Below, in pieces: positions 45,149 to 54,486 of a DNA stretch of 64,000 nt. The notes below the pieces were generated by a model, which had not been told where the DNA came from, did not search any database, and saw only the letters and a list, made by a program, of their open reading frames with translations. Within the stretch, counting starts at the first letter, position 1. Every line of letters begins with the position of its first letter. The translations under genes and the position numbers were made by a program. The stretch is from Parabacteroides sp. AM08-6 (GTDB taxonomy: Bacteria; Bacteroidota; Bacteroidia; Bacteroidales; Tannerellaceae), in NCBI RefSeq assembly GCF_003473295.1, contig NZ_QRMP01000001.1, positions 372,001 through 436,000 on the forward strand, in the 5' to 3' direction.

Positions 45149-46066
45149 ATGGGAAAAAATATTTTGAATTTAGAAACAGTCCACCAATGTAATTGCTTTC
45201 TGGGGGAGAAAACCTTTCATCCCCTGGTAAGCATTATCGACTTATCTAAAGCCGGGTGGCAACAACAACGTCATCTTAAACTCGGATTTTATGCTGTATT
45301 GTTGGAGGAACACACATGTGATTGTTTTCTCCATGGACGCAAAGATTATGATTTCTCGGACGGGACTCTTCTTTTCCTTTCGCCGGGCGAAACGATTGAG
45401 ATAGGAGAAAAACATGAAATGTTCAATATCAAAGGATGGCTACTGACATTCCATCCCGAATTTATTATCAACACGCCACTTGGACAGAATATCGGACAGT
45501 ATACTTTCTTTTATTACCGGAAAGAAGAAGCATTACATATTTCATTACGTGAAAAAAGGATTATCTGTCAATCTTTTGAAAATATCAGTGATGAACTTCA
45601 TCACTCCATAGATGAGTATAGCAAAACATTAATATCAAAACAGATTGAATTGCTTCTGGATTATTGTACCCGTTTCTATACCCGTCAGTTCATTACACGC
45701 TGTGAGGCGAATAAAAAGATAATAGAAAAAACAGGATGTATAGCAGATCGTTTCTTTATAGCAAATCAAACCTGCCTTACAGGTCTTCCAACTACTAAAC
45801 AATGCGCACATCAGCTCCAACTCTCTCCTGCCTATCTGGAAAACTTATTCAAACATGAAACAGGCAAGACCATATATGAGTATATGCAGTTCAAACGTAT
45901 AGAAATAGCTCGAAAGTGGTTGCGGGAAACAGACAAGACAATCGGCATGATTGCAAAGGAACTGGGTTTCTCATCTACACAATACTTTAGTTCACTATTC
46001 AAAAGAATAACAGGAAGCTCCCCGTGTGAATACCGGTTGTACCAAAAAATAAATGTAAGTTTGTAA
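45149..46066 (+). CDS. AraC-family transcriptional regulator (copy 2)
   Basis: The 305-residue protein aligns end to end with copy 1: VHQCNCFLGEKTFHPLVSII against VDQYNKLFGLETLHPLVSVV in the sensing domain, and KTIGMIAKELGFSSTQYFSS in the second HTH. This is a tandem duplication with strong divergence. The start at 45149 matches the copy-1 N terminus; an in-frame ATG lies 12 nt upstream. It follows copy 1 by 43 nt with no own promoter seen. The second copy is richer in Cys, which could mean a different effector. Confidence 0.88.
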   Translation: MGKNILNLETVHQCNCFLGEKTFHPLVSIIDLSKAGWQQQRHLKLGFYAVLLEEHTCDCFLHGRKDYDFSDGTLLFLSPGETIEIGEKHEMFNIKGWLLTFHPEFIINTPLGQNIGQYTFFYYRKEEALHISLREKRIICQSFENISDELHHSIDEYSKTLISKQIELLLDYCTRFYTRQFITRCEANKKIIEKTGCIADRFFIANQTCLTGLPTTKQCAHQLQLSPAYLENLFKHETGKTIYEYMQFKRIEIARKWLRETDKTIGMIAKELGFSSTQYFSSLFKRITGSSPCEYRLYQKINVSL

Positions 46067-46141
46067 CCTGTAAAACTTGCACACTCCCGATAGGAGATTA
46101 TGTGACTGGGATAAAAAAACGTTAACATACACGGGGAAGTT

Positions 46142-46207
46142 CAGTGCCATCTTAGTGGCACAGCAGTGCCGTCGGCATGGCACTCCAGTGCCACTAGGGT
46201 GGCACTA
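46142..46207. repeat. Three tandem 22-bp palindromic repeats
   Basis: Units at 46142-46163, 46164-46185 and 46186-46207 share CAGTGCC at positions 1-7 and TGGCAC at 15-20, with variable middles. Each is an inverted repeat; the third has a perfect 8-bp stem AGTGCCAC/GTGGCACT around TAGG. The units can also pair with each other. They lie between the converging AraC and esterase genes. Confidence 0.85.
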
Positions 46208-46241
46208 TTAAAAGCCCACAAGCATACACATACGCTTCGGA

Positions 46242-47054
46242 TTACTTCTTATTAAAGAAATTCTTAAAGAAAAGTATTTGATAGTCTATGGAATTTCTCC
46301 AATAATTGCCATCATGGCCTCCGGGACGTACCAGGAAATCGTGGTCTATTTTATATTTCAATAATTTTTCATGGAAATCGTTATTCACTTCAAAAAAGAA
46401 GTCGCTATAACCACAGTCTATGATTAAAGCCAATTCGCCGTTTTTGACGCGGTCTATCTGGTTTATAGCGGTATGTTTATCCCAAATCTCCTGATTTTCA
46501 TTTTCAGCTCCCAATAGTTTACTCATTTCCCAGTTGTTAGGAAAAGGACGAATATCCAAACCTCCGCTTGTACTGCCGGCTGCACCAAATACATCTTTAT
46601 GACGGAAAGCCAACCACATAGCGCCATGTCCCCCCATACTTAATCCTGTGATAGCACGCGCTTTACGGTCTTTCACTGTCGGATATTTAGCATCTATATA
46701 TTGTATCAATTCATTGGAAACGAATGTTTCATAGCGGAAAGACGGATCTTTCGGACTGTCCCAATACCAGCTGTTATTACCATCCGGACAAACGAACATC
46801 AGGTCTTCACGGTCCGCTATCTCTTTTAGTTCCGGCTTCATGGAAATCCAACTTTTCGCATCGCCACTGTAACCATTCAACAAATAAATGACAGGCTTTT
46901 TTGACGATTGGGTATTTTGTGGCGAAACTACTACCACTTGTACATTTTTCTTCATTGCATTACTGTAGACTGCCAATGTATCGACAACTGCCGCTTGCAA
47001 AGAACAAGCAACAACAACAAAACCAGTAAGGAAAAACAACCTTAAACTCTTCAT
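46242..47054 (-). CDS. Secreted alpha/beta-hydrolase esterase (esterase D/FrmB-like)
   Basis: The 270-residue enzyme has a signal peptide (cleavage near SLQA, residues 18-21) and an esterase-D type alpha/beta hydrolase fold. Evidence is the oxyanion region LLNGYSGDAKSW, the nucleophile in GLSMGGHGAMW, an Asp in IIDCGYSDFF and a His in RPGGHDGNYW. Relatives include acetyl-xylan and feruloyl esterases and S-formylglutathione hydrolase. Secretion favours action on polysaccharide esters. The ATG at 47054 was preferred to an in-frame GTG at 47063. A -7 box (47083-47090) lies upstream. Confidence 0.85.
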   Translation of the reverse strand: MKSLRLFFLTGFVVVACSLQAAVVDTLAVYSNAMKKNVQVVVVSPQNTQSSKKPVIYLLNGYSGDAKSWISMKPELKEIADREDLMFVCPDGNNSWYWDSPKDPSFRYETFVSNELIQYIDAKYPTVKDRKARAITGLSMGGHGAMWLAFRHKDVFGAAGSTSGGLDIRPFPNNWEMSKLLGAENENQEIWDKHTAINQIDRVKNGELALIIDCGYSDFFFEVNNDFHEKLLKYKIDHDFLVRPGGHDGNYWRNSIDYQILFFKNFFNKK

Positions 47055-47082
47055 CTTTTTCACATTTAAAATTAACTGACAG

Positions 47083-47090
47083 CAAATGTA
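47083..47090 (-). promoter_or_regulatory. -7 box of the esterase gene
   Basis: The minus strand reads TACATTTG, 29 nt before the ATG at 47054. Confidence 0.5.
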
Positions 47091-47102
47091 AACAAAAAAA
47101 CA

Positions 47103-48209
47103 TTAATCCGGCAGATACCCGTCTGTTAAGGTATGTAGGAAAGCGACGATGGCAGCTTCTTCTTGTTCTGAAAGTTTCAAATTACCTAATTCGTCTTTGT
47201 TGACTGTTTCAGCATATTCGGGAGCCGGATAATCTTCCACATCCCGGACATTATAGAAATGGACTATTTCTTCAAGTGTCTTGAAATAACCGTTATGCCC
47301 GTAAGGAGCAGTCAAAACGATATTTCGTAAAGTCGGTACACGGAATTTACCATATTCGGCACTATCTTGCAAAAAGGCCCCTAATCCCATATCCATAGTA
47401 TCACGCCCACATGTATTATAAGGTGGTTGTACATTGAAATATGGATTCTCCGGATTAGACGGAATACCTAAATTATCGTATGTATGGTCGGTAAACAAAA
47501 CGCGTCCTGCCCGTTCGTCTTTCTCTAAAATATGGCATTCGGCACAAAGTCCTTTTTCTTTAAATAGTTTCAAGCCTTCCTTTTCCTGTTTAGTGAACTT
47601 ATATTTGCCATCTTCCCAAGCATCATATTTGGATGTAAAAGGATTGACTTCCACTGAACGTTCATAAGTTGCTAAAGCATCAAGCACATAAGAAAATATA
47701 GAATCGGTAGAAGTAGTTTCACCGTATATTTTTATCAACTCCGGATAATAAGCAGCTTTCCGGATTTTCTCCACAACCCTTTCATTGCTCTCGTTTCCCA
47801 TCTCTAAAGGGTTCACAAAAGGCTGTGCTGCCTGTTCTTCCAACGAATTGACACGTCCGTCCCAGAAAAGCCCACCTACAAAAGTCTCTTCTTCTTCATC
47901 ATAATACAATGCCGGAACGTATGCTGCATATGAGCAGGTCATGGAATTCCGGTTGCTGAACCGTCCTTTTACAGCTCCTTCCGAGGTGATGCGCGAGTAT
48001 TTATCCGCAAATCCTTTTTCCGGTGTGTGGCATATCGCACACGATTCACCCATAGGTTCAGACAAGGTTTCATCAAAAAATATTTGCTTGCCTAACAACT
48101 CTTTATCATTCATTCCTGCTCTCTTTTCCTTCGGAGTACAAGATATCATACAGTACAGGCCTATACAAATAAGACCAACAATCATCTCTCTTTTCGTACA
48201 ACTATTCAT
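47103..48209 (-). CDS. Diheme cytochrome c peroxidase lipoprotein
   Basis: The 368-residue protein has a lipoprotein signal (lipobox MISC, Cys24) and two heme c sites, CAICH near residue 57 and CAECH near 222. It carries the family motifs FFDETLS, GLFWDGR and a C-terminal GKFRVPTLRNI, ending TDGYLPD. It reduces hydrogen peroxide with electrons from the respiratory chain, in the periplasm. The ATG at 48209 gives the standard lipoprotein signal; an in-frame TTG lies 6 nt upstream. Maturation needs a Ccs system such as the one at 56.6-59.0 kb. Confidence 0.92.
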   Translation of the reverse strand: MNSCTKREMIVGLICIGLYCMISCTPKEKRAGMNDKELLGKQIFFDETLSEPMGESCAICHTPEKGFADKYSRITSEGAVKGRFSNRNSMTCSYAAYVPALYYDEEEETFVGGLFWDGRVNSLEEQAAQPFVNPLEMGNESNERVVEKIRKAAYYPELIKIYGETTSTDSIFSYVLDALATYERSVEVNPFTSKYDAWEDGKYKFTKQEKEGLKLFKEKGLCAECHILEKDERAGRVLFTDHTYDNLGIPSNPENPYFNVQPPYNTCGRDTMDMGLGAFLQDSAEYGKFRVPTLRNIVLTAPYGHNGYFKTLEEIVHFYNVRDVEDYPAPEYAETVNKDELGNLKLSEQEEAAIVAFLHTLTDGYLPD

Positions 48210-48333
48210 ACACAACGTCTTTAATCAGAAAACGAAAATACAATAAATCGGGTATATTCGCAAATCTTAACACTATTGTAATATATATTTCACGAAAGTG
48301 AAATAAGAATCGGCGTCCTTTGCCGAAAATAAT

Positions 48334-48341
48334 TATATTTG
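48334..48341 (+). promoter_or_regulatory. -7 box of the second two-component system
   Basis: TATATTTG lies 26 nt before the ATG at 48368. In-frame ATGs at 48320 and 48344 are upstream of or at the predicted start site and are therefore not used. Confidence 0.55.
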
Positions 48342-48367
48342 TAATGGATAATTTTGGGAAAAAAGTT

Positions 48368-49054
48368 ATGGATGTACCTAAGATATTAGTAGTTGACGAT
48401 GAAGAGGATTTATGTGAAATACTTAAATTCAATCTTGAAATAGAAGGTTACGAAGTAGATACTGCATTTAGTGCCGAAGAAGCCCTGAAAATGAATATCC
48501 CCTCTTATCAATTATTGTTGTTGGATGTGATGATGGGTGAAATATCCGGTTTCAAAATGGCCAGTATATTACGGAAAAGCGAAGACACGGCCAACATTCC
48601 GATTATTTTCCTGACTGCTAAAGATACAGAAAATGACATGCTGACCGGTTTCAATCTGGGTGCCGACGATTATATATCAAAACCATTTTCTATCCGCCAG
48701 GTTGTTGCACGCGTGAAGGCTGTATTAAGAAGAACTACCGATAAAGAAAAAAATGCGGAAAACGATTTGCTGGTGTATGAGACATTATCGTTGGATACAA
48801 AACGCATTAAAGCTTCAGTCGATGGTAAAGAGGTTCCTCTTACTAAAAAAGAATTTGAAATACTGAAACTTTTACTCGAAAACAAAGGGAACGTATTTTC
48901 ACGCGAAGAAATCCTGTCGCGTATATGGAAAGACGAGGTCTATGTGCTGGACCGTACAATAGATGTCAACATCACCCGGTTACGTAAAAAGATTGGCGTA
49001 TATGGAAAGAATATTGTAACTCGCTTGGGATTCGGTTATTGTTTTGAAAGCTAA
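48368..49054 (+). CDS. OmpR/PhoB-family response regulator (second system)
   Basis: The 228-residue regulator has a receiver domain with VVDDEED, phospho-acceptor Asp53 in LLDVMMGEISG, FLTAK and SKPFS. The winged-helix domain shows LTKKEFEILKLLLENKG and the recognition helix RTIDVNITRLRKKIG, followed by TRLGFGYCF. This is the PhoB-like type common in Bacteroidota. The kinase gene starts 15 nt after its stop. It is not similar enough to the first regulator to be a recent duplicate. Confidence 0.94.
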   Translation: MDVPKILVVDDEEDLCEILKFNLEIEGYEVDTAFSAEEALKMNIPSYQLLLLDVMMGEISGFKMASILRKSEDTANIPIIFLTAKDTENDMLTGFNLGADDYISKPFSIRQVVARVKAVLRRTTDKEKNAENDLLVYETLSLDTKRIKASVDGKEVPLTKKEFEILKLLLENKGNVFSREEILSRIWKDEVYVLDRTIDVNITRLRKKIGVYGKNIVTRLGFGYCFES

Positions 49055-49069
49055 CAGACAAATAAGAGA

Positions 49070-50839
49070 ATGGTTAAGGTAGAAGCTGAAAATAGGAATC
49101 GTATACCGTTCAGTCAACGACTCTTCTGGTCGATTTTTGCAATGTTTCTGGGATTTACGGTCTGTTTCCTATTGTTCCAGTATCAACGGGAACGGGAGTT
49201 CGCCCAAGACAAACTGAATAATGTATTGGGTAATTACAATTACCAACTTTTCCGTCGCACCCAACAAACAAATGATATCAATAAAGTTGTCAATCAGTTT
49301 ATTGAGGATATTCCTCAAAAAGATTTACGTGTCACTATTATCGACCCGAGTGGCAAGGTTTTGTTTGATAATAGCGGCATCGAAGAATTCAACAACCATA
49401 ACGACCGTAGCGAGGTACGCAAAGCCCGATTATATAATGAAGGATTTGCTATCCGTTCTTCCGGTTCCACAGGGAAAAGATATTTTTATTCGGCAACGAA
49501 CATCGGGGGGTATATTTATCGTTCGTCTCTCCCTTGGGACCCCTATACACAACGTGTATTGACTATCAACAAGGATTTTATATATTTCATGGCTTTGATG
49601 ACGTTGATTTTCTTTTTTGTCCTCTCCCGATTTACGTTCAGTATCGGACGGACCATTTCTAAATTACGCGATTTTGCCTTGAATGTAGAAAACGACCGTA
49701 TTCCGCAAAACGAATATGTTTTTCCAAATGACGAATTAGGCGACATATCCAAAAATATTGTGACCCTTTATCATCGTCAGCGAAAAGCAAAAGACGAACT
49801 CTCTATGGAACGCGAAAAACTGATAAAGCATTTTCAATATGCTAAAGAAGGTTTTGCCATGTTCACAGCCGAAGGGCGGGAAATACTGTCGAATATTCTT
49901 TTTGTTCAGTTTGTAAATGTTATATCAGATAATCAAATCCGTCAATCTGAAGATGTAATGGAGGTAAAAGAACTTGAACCTATCCGTCTGTTTCTGAATA
50001 AAAACATTCCGAATAGCAACCGGAAACGAAAAGTACTGCGCGAATCGGTTACAGTTGATAAAAACGGTAAAATATTCCTGATAGAATGTATTCTCTTTCT
50101 CGATAACAGTTACGAGATATCCATTAATGATATTTCCCGTCAGGAAGAAGAAAGCCGGATGAAACGTCAACTGACTCAAAATGTAGCACATGAATTAAAA
50201 ACCCCCGTAAGCAGTATACAAGGATATTTGGAAACTATCATCAGCAATCCGGAACTAACGGATGAAAAACGACAGTTCTTCCTCGAACGTTGTTATTCAC
50301 AGAGTACGCGCCTAACCGGTTTGCTACGCGATATTTCTGTCTTGAACCGTCTTGACGAAGCTTCGGAAATGTTTGATTTGGCTGAAGTCAATATTCCCAA
50401 ATTAATCGGTGAAATAGAAAAAGAATGTTCCAAAGATATGGAAGAAAAAAAGATTTCTTCGGAAATAATACTACCGGGTAATCCAACAATATATGGCAAT
50501 TATTCATTGCTTTACTCCATCTTCCGGAACTTGTACGACAATACGATTGCATATGCCGGCGAAGGAATAAAAATCACCGTCAATTGTTACAAAGAGGACC
50601 CGAAATATTATTATTTCAGCTTTTCAGACAATGGTGTAGGCATTTCGGAAGAACATATCAATCGTATCTTCGAACGTTTCTACCGGGTAGACAAAGGCCG
50701 AAGCCGTAAAGTTGGCGGAACAGGATTAGGGCTATCTATTGTAAAGAATGGTGTCAATTTCCATAAAGGACAGATATCTGCCAAGAGTAGTCCGGGCAAA
50801 GGCATGACTTTCTTCTTTACATTGAAGAAAAAGATATAG
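49070..50839 (+). CDS. PhoR-like membrane sensor histidine kinase
   Basis: The 589-residue kinase has a membrane helix near 16-36, a periplasmic domain of about 125 residues (RVTIIDPSGKVLFDN is a typical sensor strand), and a second helix near 170-190. A HAMP-like linker and a PAS-like domain (about 250-355) follow, then HisKA with His374 in AHELKTPVSS, N box NLYDNTIAYAGEG, DNGVGIS and GGTGLGLSIV. The layout fits PhoR-type kinases. It forms an operon with the preceding regulator. The stop lies 5 nt from the convergent acyl-CoA ligase stop. Confidence 0.93.
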   Translation: MVKVEAENRNRIPFSQRLFWSIFAMFLGFTVCFLLFQYQREREFAQDKLNNVLGNYNYQLFRRTQQTNDINKVVNQFIEDIPQKDLRVTIIDPSGKVLFDNSGIEEFNNHNDRSEVRKARLYNEGFAIRSSGSTGKRYFYSATNIGGYIYRSSLPWDPYTQRVLTINKDFIYFMALMTLIFFFVLSRFTFSIGRTISKLRDFALNVENDRIPQNEYVFPNDELGDISKNIVTLYHRQRKAKDELSMEREKLIKHFQYAKEGFAMFTAEGREILSNILFVQFVNVISDNQIRQSEDVMEVKELEPIRLFLNKNIPNSNRKRKVLRESVTVDKNGKIFLIECILFLDNSYEISINDISRQEEESRMKRQLTQNVAHELKTPVSSIQGYLETIISNPELTDEKRQFFLERCYSQSTRLTGLLRDISVLNRLDEASEMFDLAEVNIPKLIGEIEKECSKDMEEKKISSEIILPGNPTIYGNYSLLYSIFRNLYDNTIAYAGEGIKITVNCYKEDPKYYYFSFSDNGVGISEEHINRIFERFYRVDKGRSRKVGGTGLGLSIVKNGVNFHKGQISAKSSPGKGMTFFFTLKKKI

Positions 50840-50844
50840 AAATC

Positions 50845-52509
50845 CTAATTCTCTTCGGCTGGTTGGTACAAATAACGTTTGATGCTCCGCTTCGGTGTTT
50901 TCTCAAACTCTTCCTGATACAATTTGAAGCAAGTCACCTTGCTGTAGCCGGGCATTTCAGTATTCAGTTGGTCGATGTTTTGTTGCATGAGAGCTTCTAT
51001 CTCGGAGTGTTGGATACCGGCTTTATCGACCTGTTCCCAGTCTGGATAGATAAGAGCTATTAGTTTTCCGTTTTGTGAAATAACTAGCGACTCTGCAACA
51101 TAAAGCATATTGTTCAAACGGTCTTCTATCTCTTCCGGGTAAATATTTTGTCCGTTCGAACTCAATATCATACTTTTACTTCGGCCTCGAATATAGAGAG
51201 AACCGTCGGCATCCATTGTCCCTAAGTCACCTGTACGTAACCAACCATCCGGCATCATGACCGCTTGGGTTGCTTCCGGATTTTTATAGTAACCCAACAT
51301 TACATTCATACCACGAACAAGTATTTCACCGACTTCATGTTCCGGATCGTCCGAGTCAATACGGATTTCCATCCGGTCGACTACACGCCCTACAGAACCC
51401 TGCTTGAATACATCCCACTGGGCATACGATACCAACGGGCCGCATTCGGTCATGCCATATCCAATCGTGTAACGGAAATTGATGGATTTCAGGAAAGTTT
51501 CCACCTCCTTATTAATAGCAGCTCCTCCAATAACAATCTCACCAAAATTACCTCCAAATGAGGCGTCTAGTTTTTGAGCAATCGTATTCCGGACTTTCTG
51601 GTCGACATAGGGGACTTTCAATAATAATTTAATCAACGGCTTTTCCAACTCCGGGAATACCTTATTCTTGATAATTTTCTCAATAATAAGCGGAACTGCG
51701 AGGATAAGTGCCGGTTTTACTGTGGCAAAGGCCTCTGCTATAATCTTCGGACTGGGGGTGCGGGTCAGAAAATGTATATGACAACCCTTATTAACTCCGT
51801 TAAGTACTTCGAAAGCTAAACCATACATATGCGCCATCGGCAACATACAGACAAAATTATCTCCCGGATGTATGAATGGGAGATTATCGTAAGCAAATTG
51901 CGTATTACTCCACAAGCTACGGTAGGGTATCATCACACCTTTTGAAAAACTGGTCGTACCGGATGTATAATTCAAAACAGCCAATTCTTCCGGCTTCTCT
52001 ACATGATATTTCACATCGTTGGCTGTAAAGGAACGGGGATATTTCTTTCCGAAATATTCATTTATACGCTCACGTACAGAATAGACATCTTTACTTTTAC
52101 TGTCGATGATGGAGAAATCATCCAACATCATGAATAGACGGACATCCGGCATTTTCTTTTCATTCATATTTTCCCAGTTGCTGGAACCTGCCAGAACAGC
52201 TTTCGCTTCCGAATGGTTGACGATATGATGAATGTTGTCCGGTTTGAAATCATGTAAAATAGGCACTGCCACAGCTCCGTAAGCTAATATGCCGAAAAAA
52301 CAGATAGCCCAATTAGACGAATTACGTCCGACAAGAGCTACTTTATCACCCGGTTTGATGCCTGCATGTTCCAAAATGATATGAAACTTCTCTATCCGGC
52401 GGGCCACATCTTTATAATGGTATGTATGTCCGTTATAATCTGAGAACGCTGGCAAATCCCAATGTTCTTTGATGCTTTTCTCTATAAGGCCTAAGAAACG
52501 ATTATCCAT
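50845..52509 (-). CDS. Long-chain acyl-CoA synthetase-like AMP-forming ligase
   Basis: The 554-residue ANL-family enzyme activates a carboxylic acid as acyl-AMP and transfers it to CoA. Visible motifs are NYTSGTTSFSKGVM (phosphate loop, near 182), GYGMTECGP (A5), GWLRTGDLG (A7/A8) and a C-terminal TPKRSIKRYLY with the catalytic Lys region. Chain length of the substrate is not evident. The enzyme lacks a signal peptide and has no membrane anchor. It is transcribed alone from a box at 52556-52563. Confidence 0.9.
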   Translation of the reverse strand: MDNRFLGLIEKSIKEHWDLPAFSDYNGHTYHYKDVARRIEKFHIILEHAGIKPGDKVALVGRNSSNWAICFFGILAYGAVAVPILHDFKPDNIHHIVNHSEAKAVLAGSSNWENMNEKKMPDVRLFMMLDDFSIIDSKSKDVYSVRERINEYFGKKYPRSFTANDVKYHVEKPEELAVLNYTSGTTSFSKGVMIPYRSLWSNTQFAYDNLPFIHPGDNFVCMLPMAHMYGLAFEVLNGVNKGCHIHFLTRTPSPKIIAEAFATVKPALILAVPLIIEKIIKNKVFPELEKPLIKLLLKVPYVDQKVRNTIAQKLDASFGGNFGEIVIGGAAINKEVETFLKSINFRYTIGYGMTECGPLVSYAQWDVFKQGSVGRVVDRMEIRIDSDDPEHEVGEILVRGMNVMLGYYKNPEATQAVMMPDGWLRTGDLGTMDADGSLYIRGRSKSMILSSNGQNIYPEEIEDRLNNMLYVAESLVISQNGKLIALIYPDWEQVDKAGIQHSEIEALMQQNIDQLNTEMPGYSKVTCFKLYQEEFEKTPKRSIKRYLYQPAEEN

Positions 52510-52555
52510 AATAAATATAATTTATAAAAGAACCGGATAGTCCGGGAGAATGTTG

Positions 52556-52563
52556 CAAATATA
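52556..52563 (-). promoter_or_regulatory. -7 box of the acyl-CoA ligase gene
   Basis: The minus strand reads TATATTTG, 47 nt before the ATG. CCGGA/TCCGG forms a small hairpin in the leader (52533-52545). Confidence 0.5.
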
Positions 52564-52601
52564 ATGAATTCCCCGAGTAAAAGAAATGGCATATACTACT
52601 A

Positions 52602-53489
52602 TTATTCAATTATGCTGATTGAAGATATCATGCCAAAAGTTTCATTATTGTTAATGCTCCAGACCATACGTCCCATACCATCTAATTCAAGAAGTTGAGG
52701 GCTGTTGGCTTCTATAGCACTTTTATCGTGCCCTTGCCAGTTACAGACATATAGTCCATCGCCATACGAGGGTAGCAATTGGGCAACAAAGAAAAGACGA
52801 GCGTTCTTAATATCGTTTTCACCATAACGACGTACAATTTCACCACTATCCAGATTCATTTCCATTAAAGAGTGACCATCACCACATGCCACCCAGTAAT
52901 TGCCGTTACTCAAAGCGAATGTACTGAAAGGAGTGCCTTCTGTTATTGTCGTGTTTACGAGTTCACCTTGGGGAGTTACTTCACGAATATCGGAAGTTGC
53001 AAAAAGAGGTATTAAATAGTTACCGCGTTTATTCTTGTTGACCTGACGGAATTGGGAATGCGTGTTGAGAATACCGGTCTCATATTCTGTTCGGGAGAGG
53101 ATATCTCCTTTGGGGCTGACTTCCATAATAACAGCCGGATGACCGCACCAGGCTAATAGATAATTGCCATCGGGCAAGACACGTGCAGTCTGCATTTCAC
53201 CATTATCGGGAGCTGGAATATCCCAGACTTCCTTGTGTTCGCGGGTGATGACTTTAGCCCCCCGAGCATAGGAGAAAAGGATGTTGCCGTCGGGTGTTGC
53301 AGCTACAGAATTGCATTCCCAGCCTTTCTCAAGAGGATGCTCCCATTCTATTTGTTTTGTTTTCTTATCGATAATCACGATTTTATTCCATCCGGAACCA
53401 CCCAATAACAGTTTCATGGCTTTTTGCTGACATGAGGTAAGCGAAGAAAGGAGTAAAACAGAGCAAAAGAAAGTTATTATTTTCTTCAT
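52602..53489 (-). CDS. Beta-propeller lipoprotein of unknown function
   Basis: The 295-residue protein has a lipobox LTSC (Cys20), followed by WD/PQQ-like propeller repeats: ATPDGNILFS, VLPDGNYLLAW, NKRGNYLIPL and ALSNGNYWVACG recur about every 40-45 residues. Such propellers bind ligands or partner proteins and are sometimes lyases or lactonases. It lies just after the lsrF terminator on the same strand, so it may be transcribed by read-through and may belong to the same pathway; that is inference. Confidence 0.75.
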   Translation of the reverse strand: MKKIITFFCSVLLLSSLTSCQQKAMKLLLGGSGWNKIVIIDKKTKQIEWEHPLEKGWECNSVAATPDGNILFSYARGAKVITREHKEVWDIPAPDNGEMQTARVLPDGNYLLAWCGHPAVIMEVSPKGDILSRTEYETGILNTHSQFRQVNKNKRGNYLIPLFATSDIREVTPQGELVNTTITEGTPFSTFALSNGNYWVACGDGHSLMEMNLDSGEIVRRYGENDIKNARLFFVAQLLPSYGDGLYVCNWQGHDKSAIEANSPQLLELDGMGRMVWSINNNETFGMISSISIIE

Positions 53490-53530
53490 AATAATTGATT
53501 TATGTATATGATTTGTCCTGTGGGCTTAAT

Positions 53531-53566
53531 TAAATAGTTCAAGGCCGGGCAGCCTTGAACTATTTA
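53531..53566 (-). terminator. Terminator hairpin after the lsrF-like gene
   Basis: A perfect 15-bp inverted repeat (53531-53545 and 53552-53566, core AAATAGTTCAAGGC) has a 6-nt loop and AT-rich flanks. It begins 5 nt past the stop codon and marks the probable end of the VOC-dhaK-dhaL-lsrF transcript. Confidence 0.8.
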
Positions 53567-53571
53567 CTGTT

Positions 53572-54447
53572 TTAAGAGTGAAGTAATGATTGATATAACT
53601 CAAACCCTTGTTCGGGCGTTAATCCTTCGTGGACTACGGCATGAACAGCTTGTATCATGGCAGCAGGAGAGTCACTCTGGAAAACGTTACGTCCCATATC
53701 GACTCCGGCAGCACCGTCGTTGATAGCATTGTAGCAAAGTTCGAGCGCTTCCTTTTCAGGAAGTTTCTTTCCTCCGGCAATGACAACGGGAACCGGACAG
53801 GAGGCTGCTACTTTTTCAAAACCGTCGCAATAATAAGTCTTGACGATAGAAGCTCCATTTTCGGCACAAACACGGGAAGCCAATGCAAAATAGCGGGCAT
53901 CGCGTGCCATTTGTTTTCCGACGGCAGTCACACCCATAACCGGGATACCATAGCGGTTGCCCAAGTCGACAGCCTTCACCAAATTGGCAGCCGTGATAGC
54001 TTCCTGTTCACCGTCACCGGCAGAGAACATTACAGCCATAGCCGAAGCATTAAAGCGGATAGCATCTTCCACATCAATCAACAGATTGCGGTTCAGTTCA
54101 GTCAAAATTGTAGAACCGGCATCCGAACGGAGGCAAATCGGCTTGTTGACATTAGCCGGGATTGACGTTTGCAGGATACCCCGTGTACACATCAAGCAAT
54201 CGGCATACTGTGTCAGGGGAACGATAGTCAGGTCTATACGCTCCAACCCGGATGTAGGCCCCATGATGAAACCATGGTCGAAAGCCAGCATAACGGCACG
54301 GCCTGTCTTCGGGTTAAAAATACGGGAGAGGCGGTCCTTCATTCCCCAAGGCATATTTGAAGCACCTTTCACATGAAAATTATCTGATAGAGAAGCTTGG
54401 CCGAATCCGAAACTGTTTGCTTCCCTAAAACCATCCATATCTGGCAT
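53572..54447 (-). CDS. lsrF: LsrF-like class I aldolase/thiolase
   Basis: The 291-residue protein resembles E. coli LsrF over its length. In E. coli LsrF cleaves 3-hydroxy-2,4-pentadione 5-phosphate with CoA, giving DHAP and acetyl-CoA in AI-2 breakdown. Shared stretches are SRIFNPKTGRAVMLAFDHG, GPTSGLERID, LMCTRGIL, VKTYYCDGFEK with the Schiff-base Lys203 at the same number as in LsrF, VVIAGGKKLPE and GVDMGRNVFQSD. The wider DhnA/FbaB family includes aldolases for other ketose phosphates, so substrate is not certain. It is last of four minus-strand genes after dhaL. Confidence 0.88.
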   Translation of the reverse strand: MPDMDGFREANSFGFGQASLSDNFHVKGASNMPWGMKDRLSRIFNPKTGRAVMLAFDHGFIMGPTSGLERIDLTIVPLTQYADCLMCTRGILQTSIPANVNKPICLRSDAGSTILTELNRNLLIDVEDAIRFNASAMAVMFSAGDGEQEAITAANLVKAVDLGNRYGIPVMGVTAVGKQMARDARYFALASRVCAENGASIVKTYYCDGFEKVAASCPVPVVIAGGKKLPEKEALELCYNAINDGAAGVDMGRNVFQSDSPAAMIQAVHAVVHEGLTPEQGFELYQSLLHS

Positions 54448-54486
54448 AATTCTATTCCTTTCTTTTAAAGTTATTTGATCCTACTC

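Noticed and set aside
46142..46207. Possible CRISPR array
   Set aside because: The repeats are directly adjacent, palindromic and 22 bp with variable middles rather than constant repeats with unique spacers of 30 or more bases; no cas genes are in the window.
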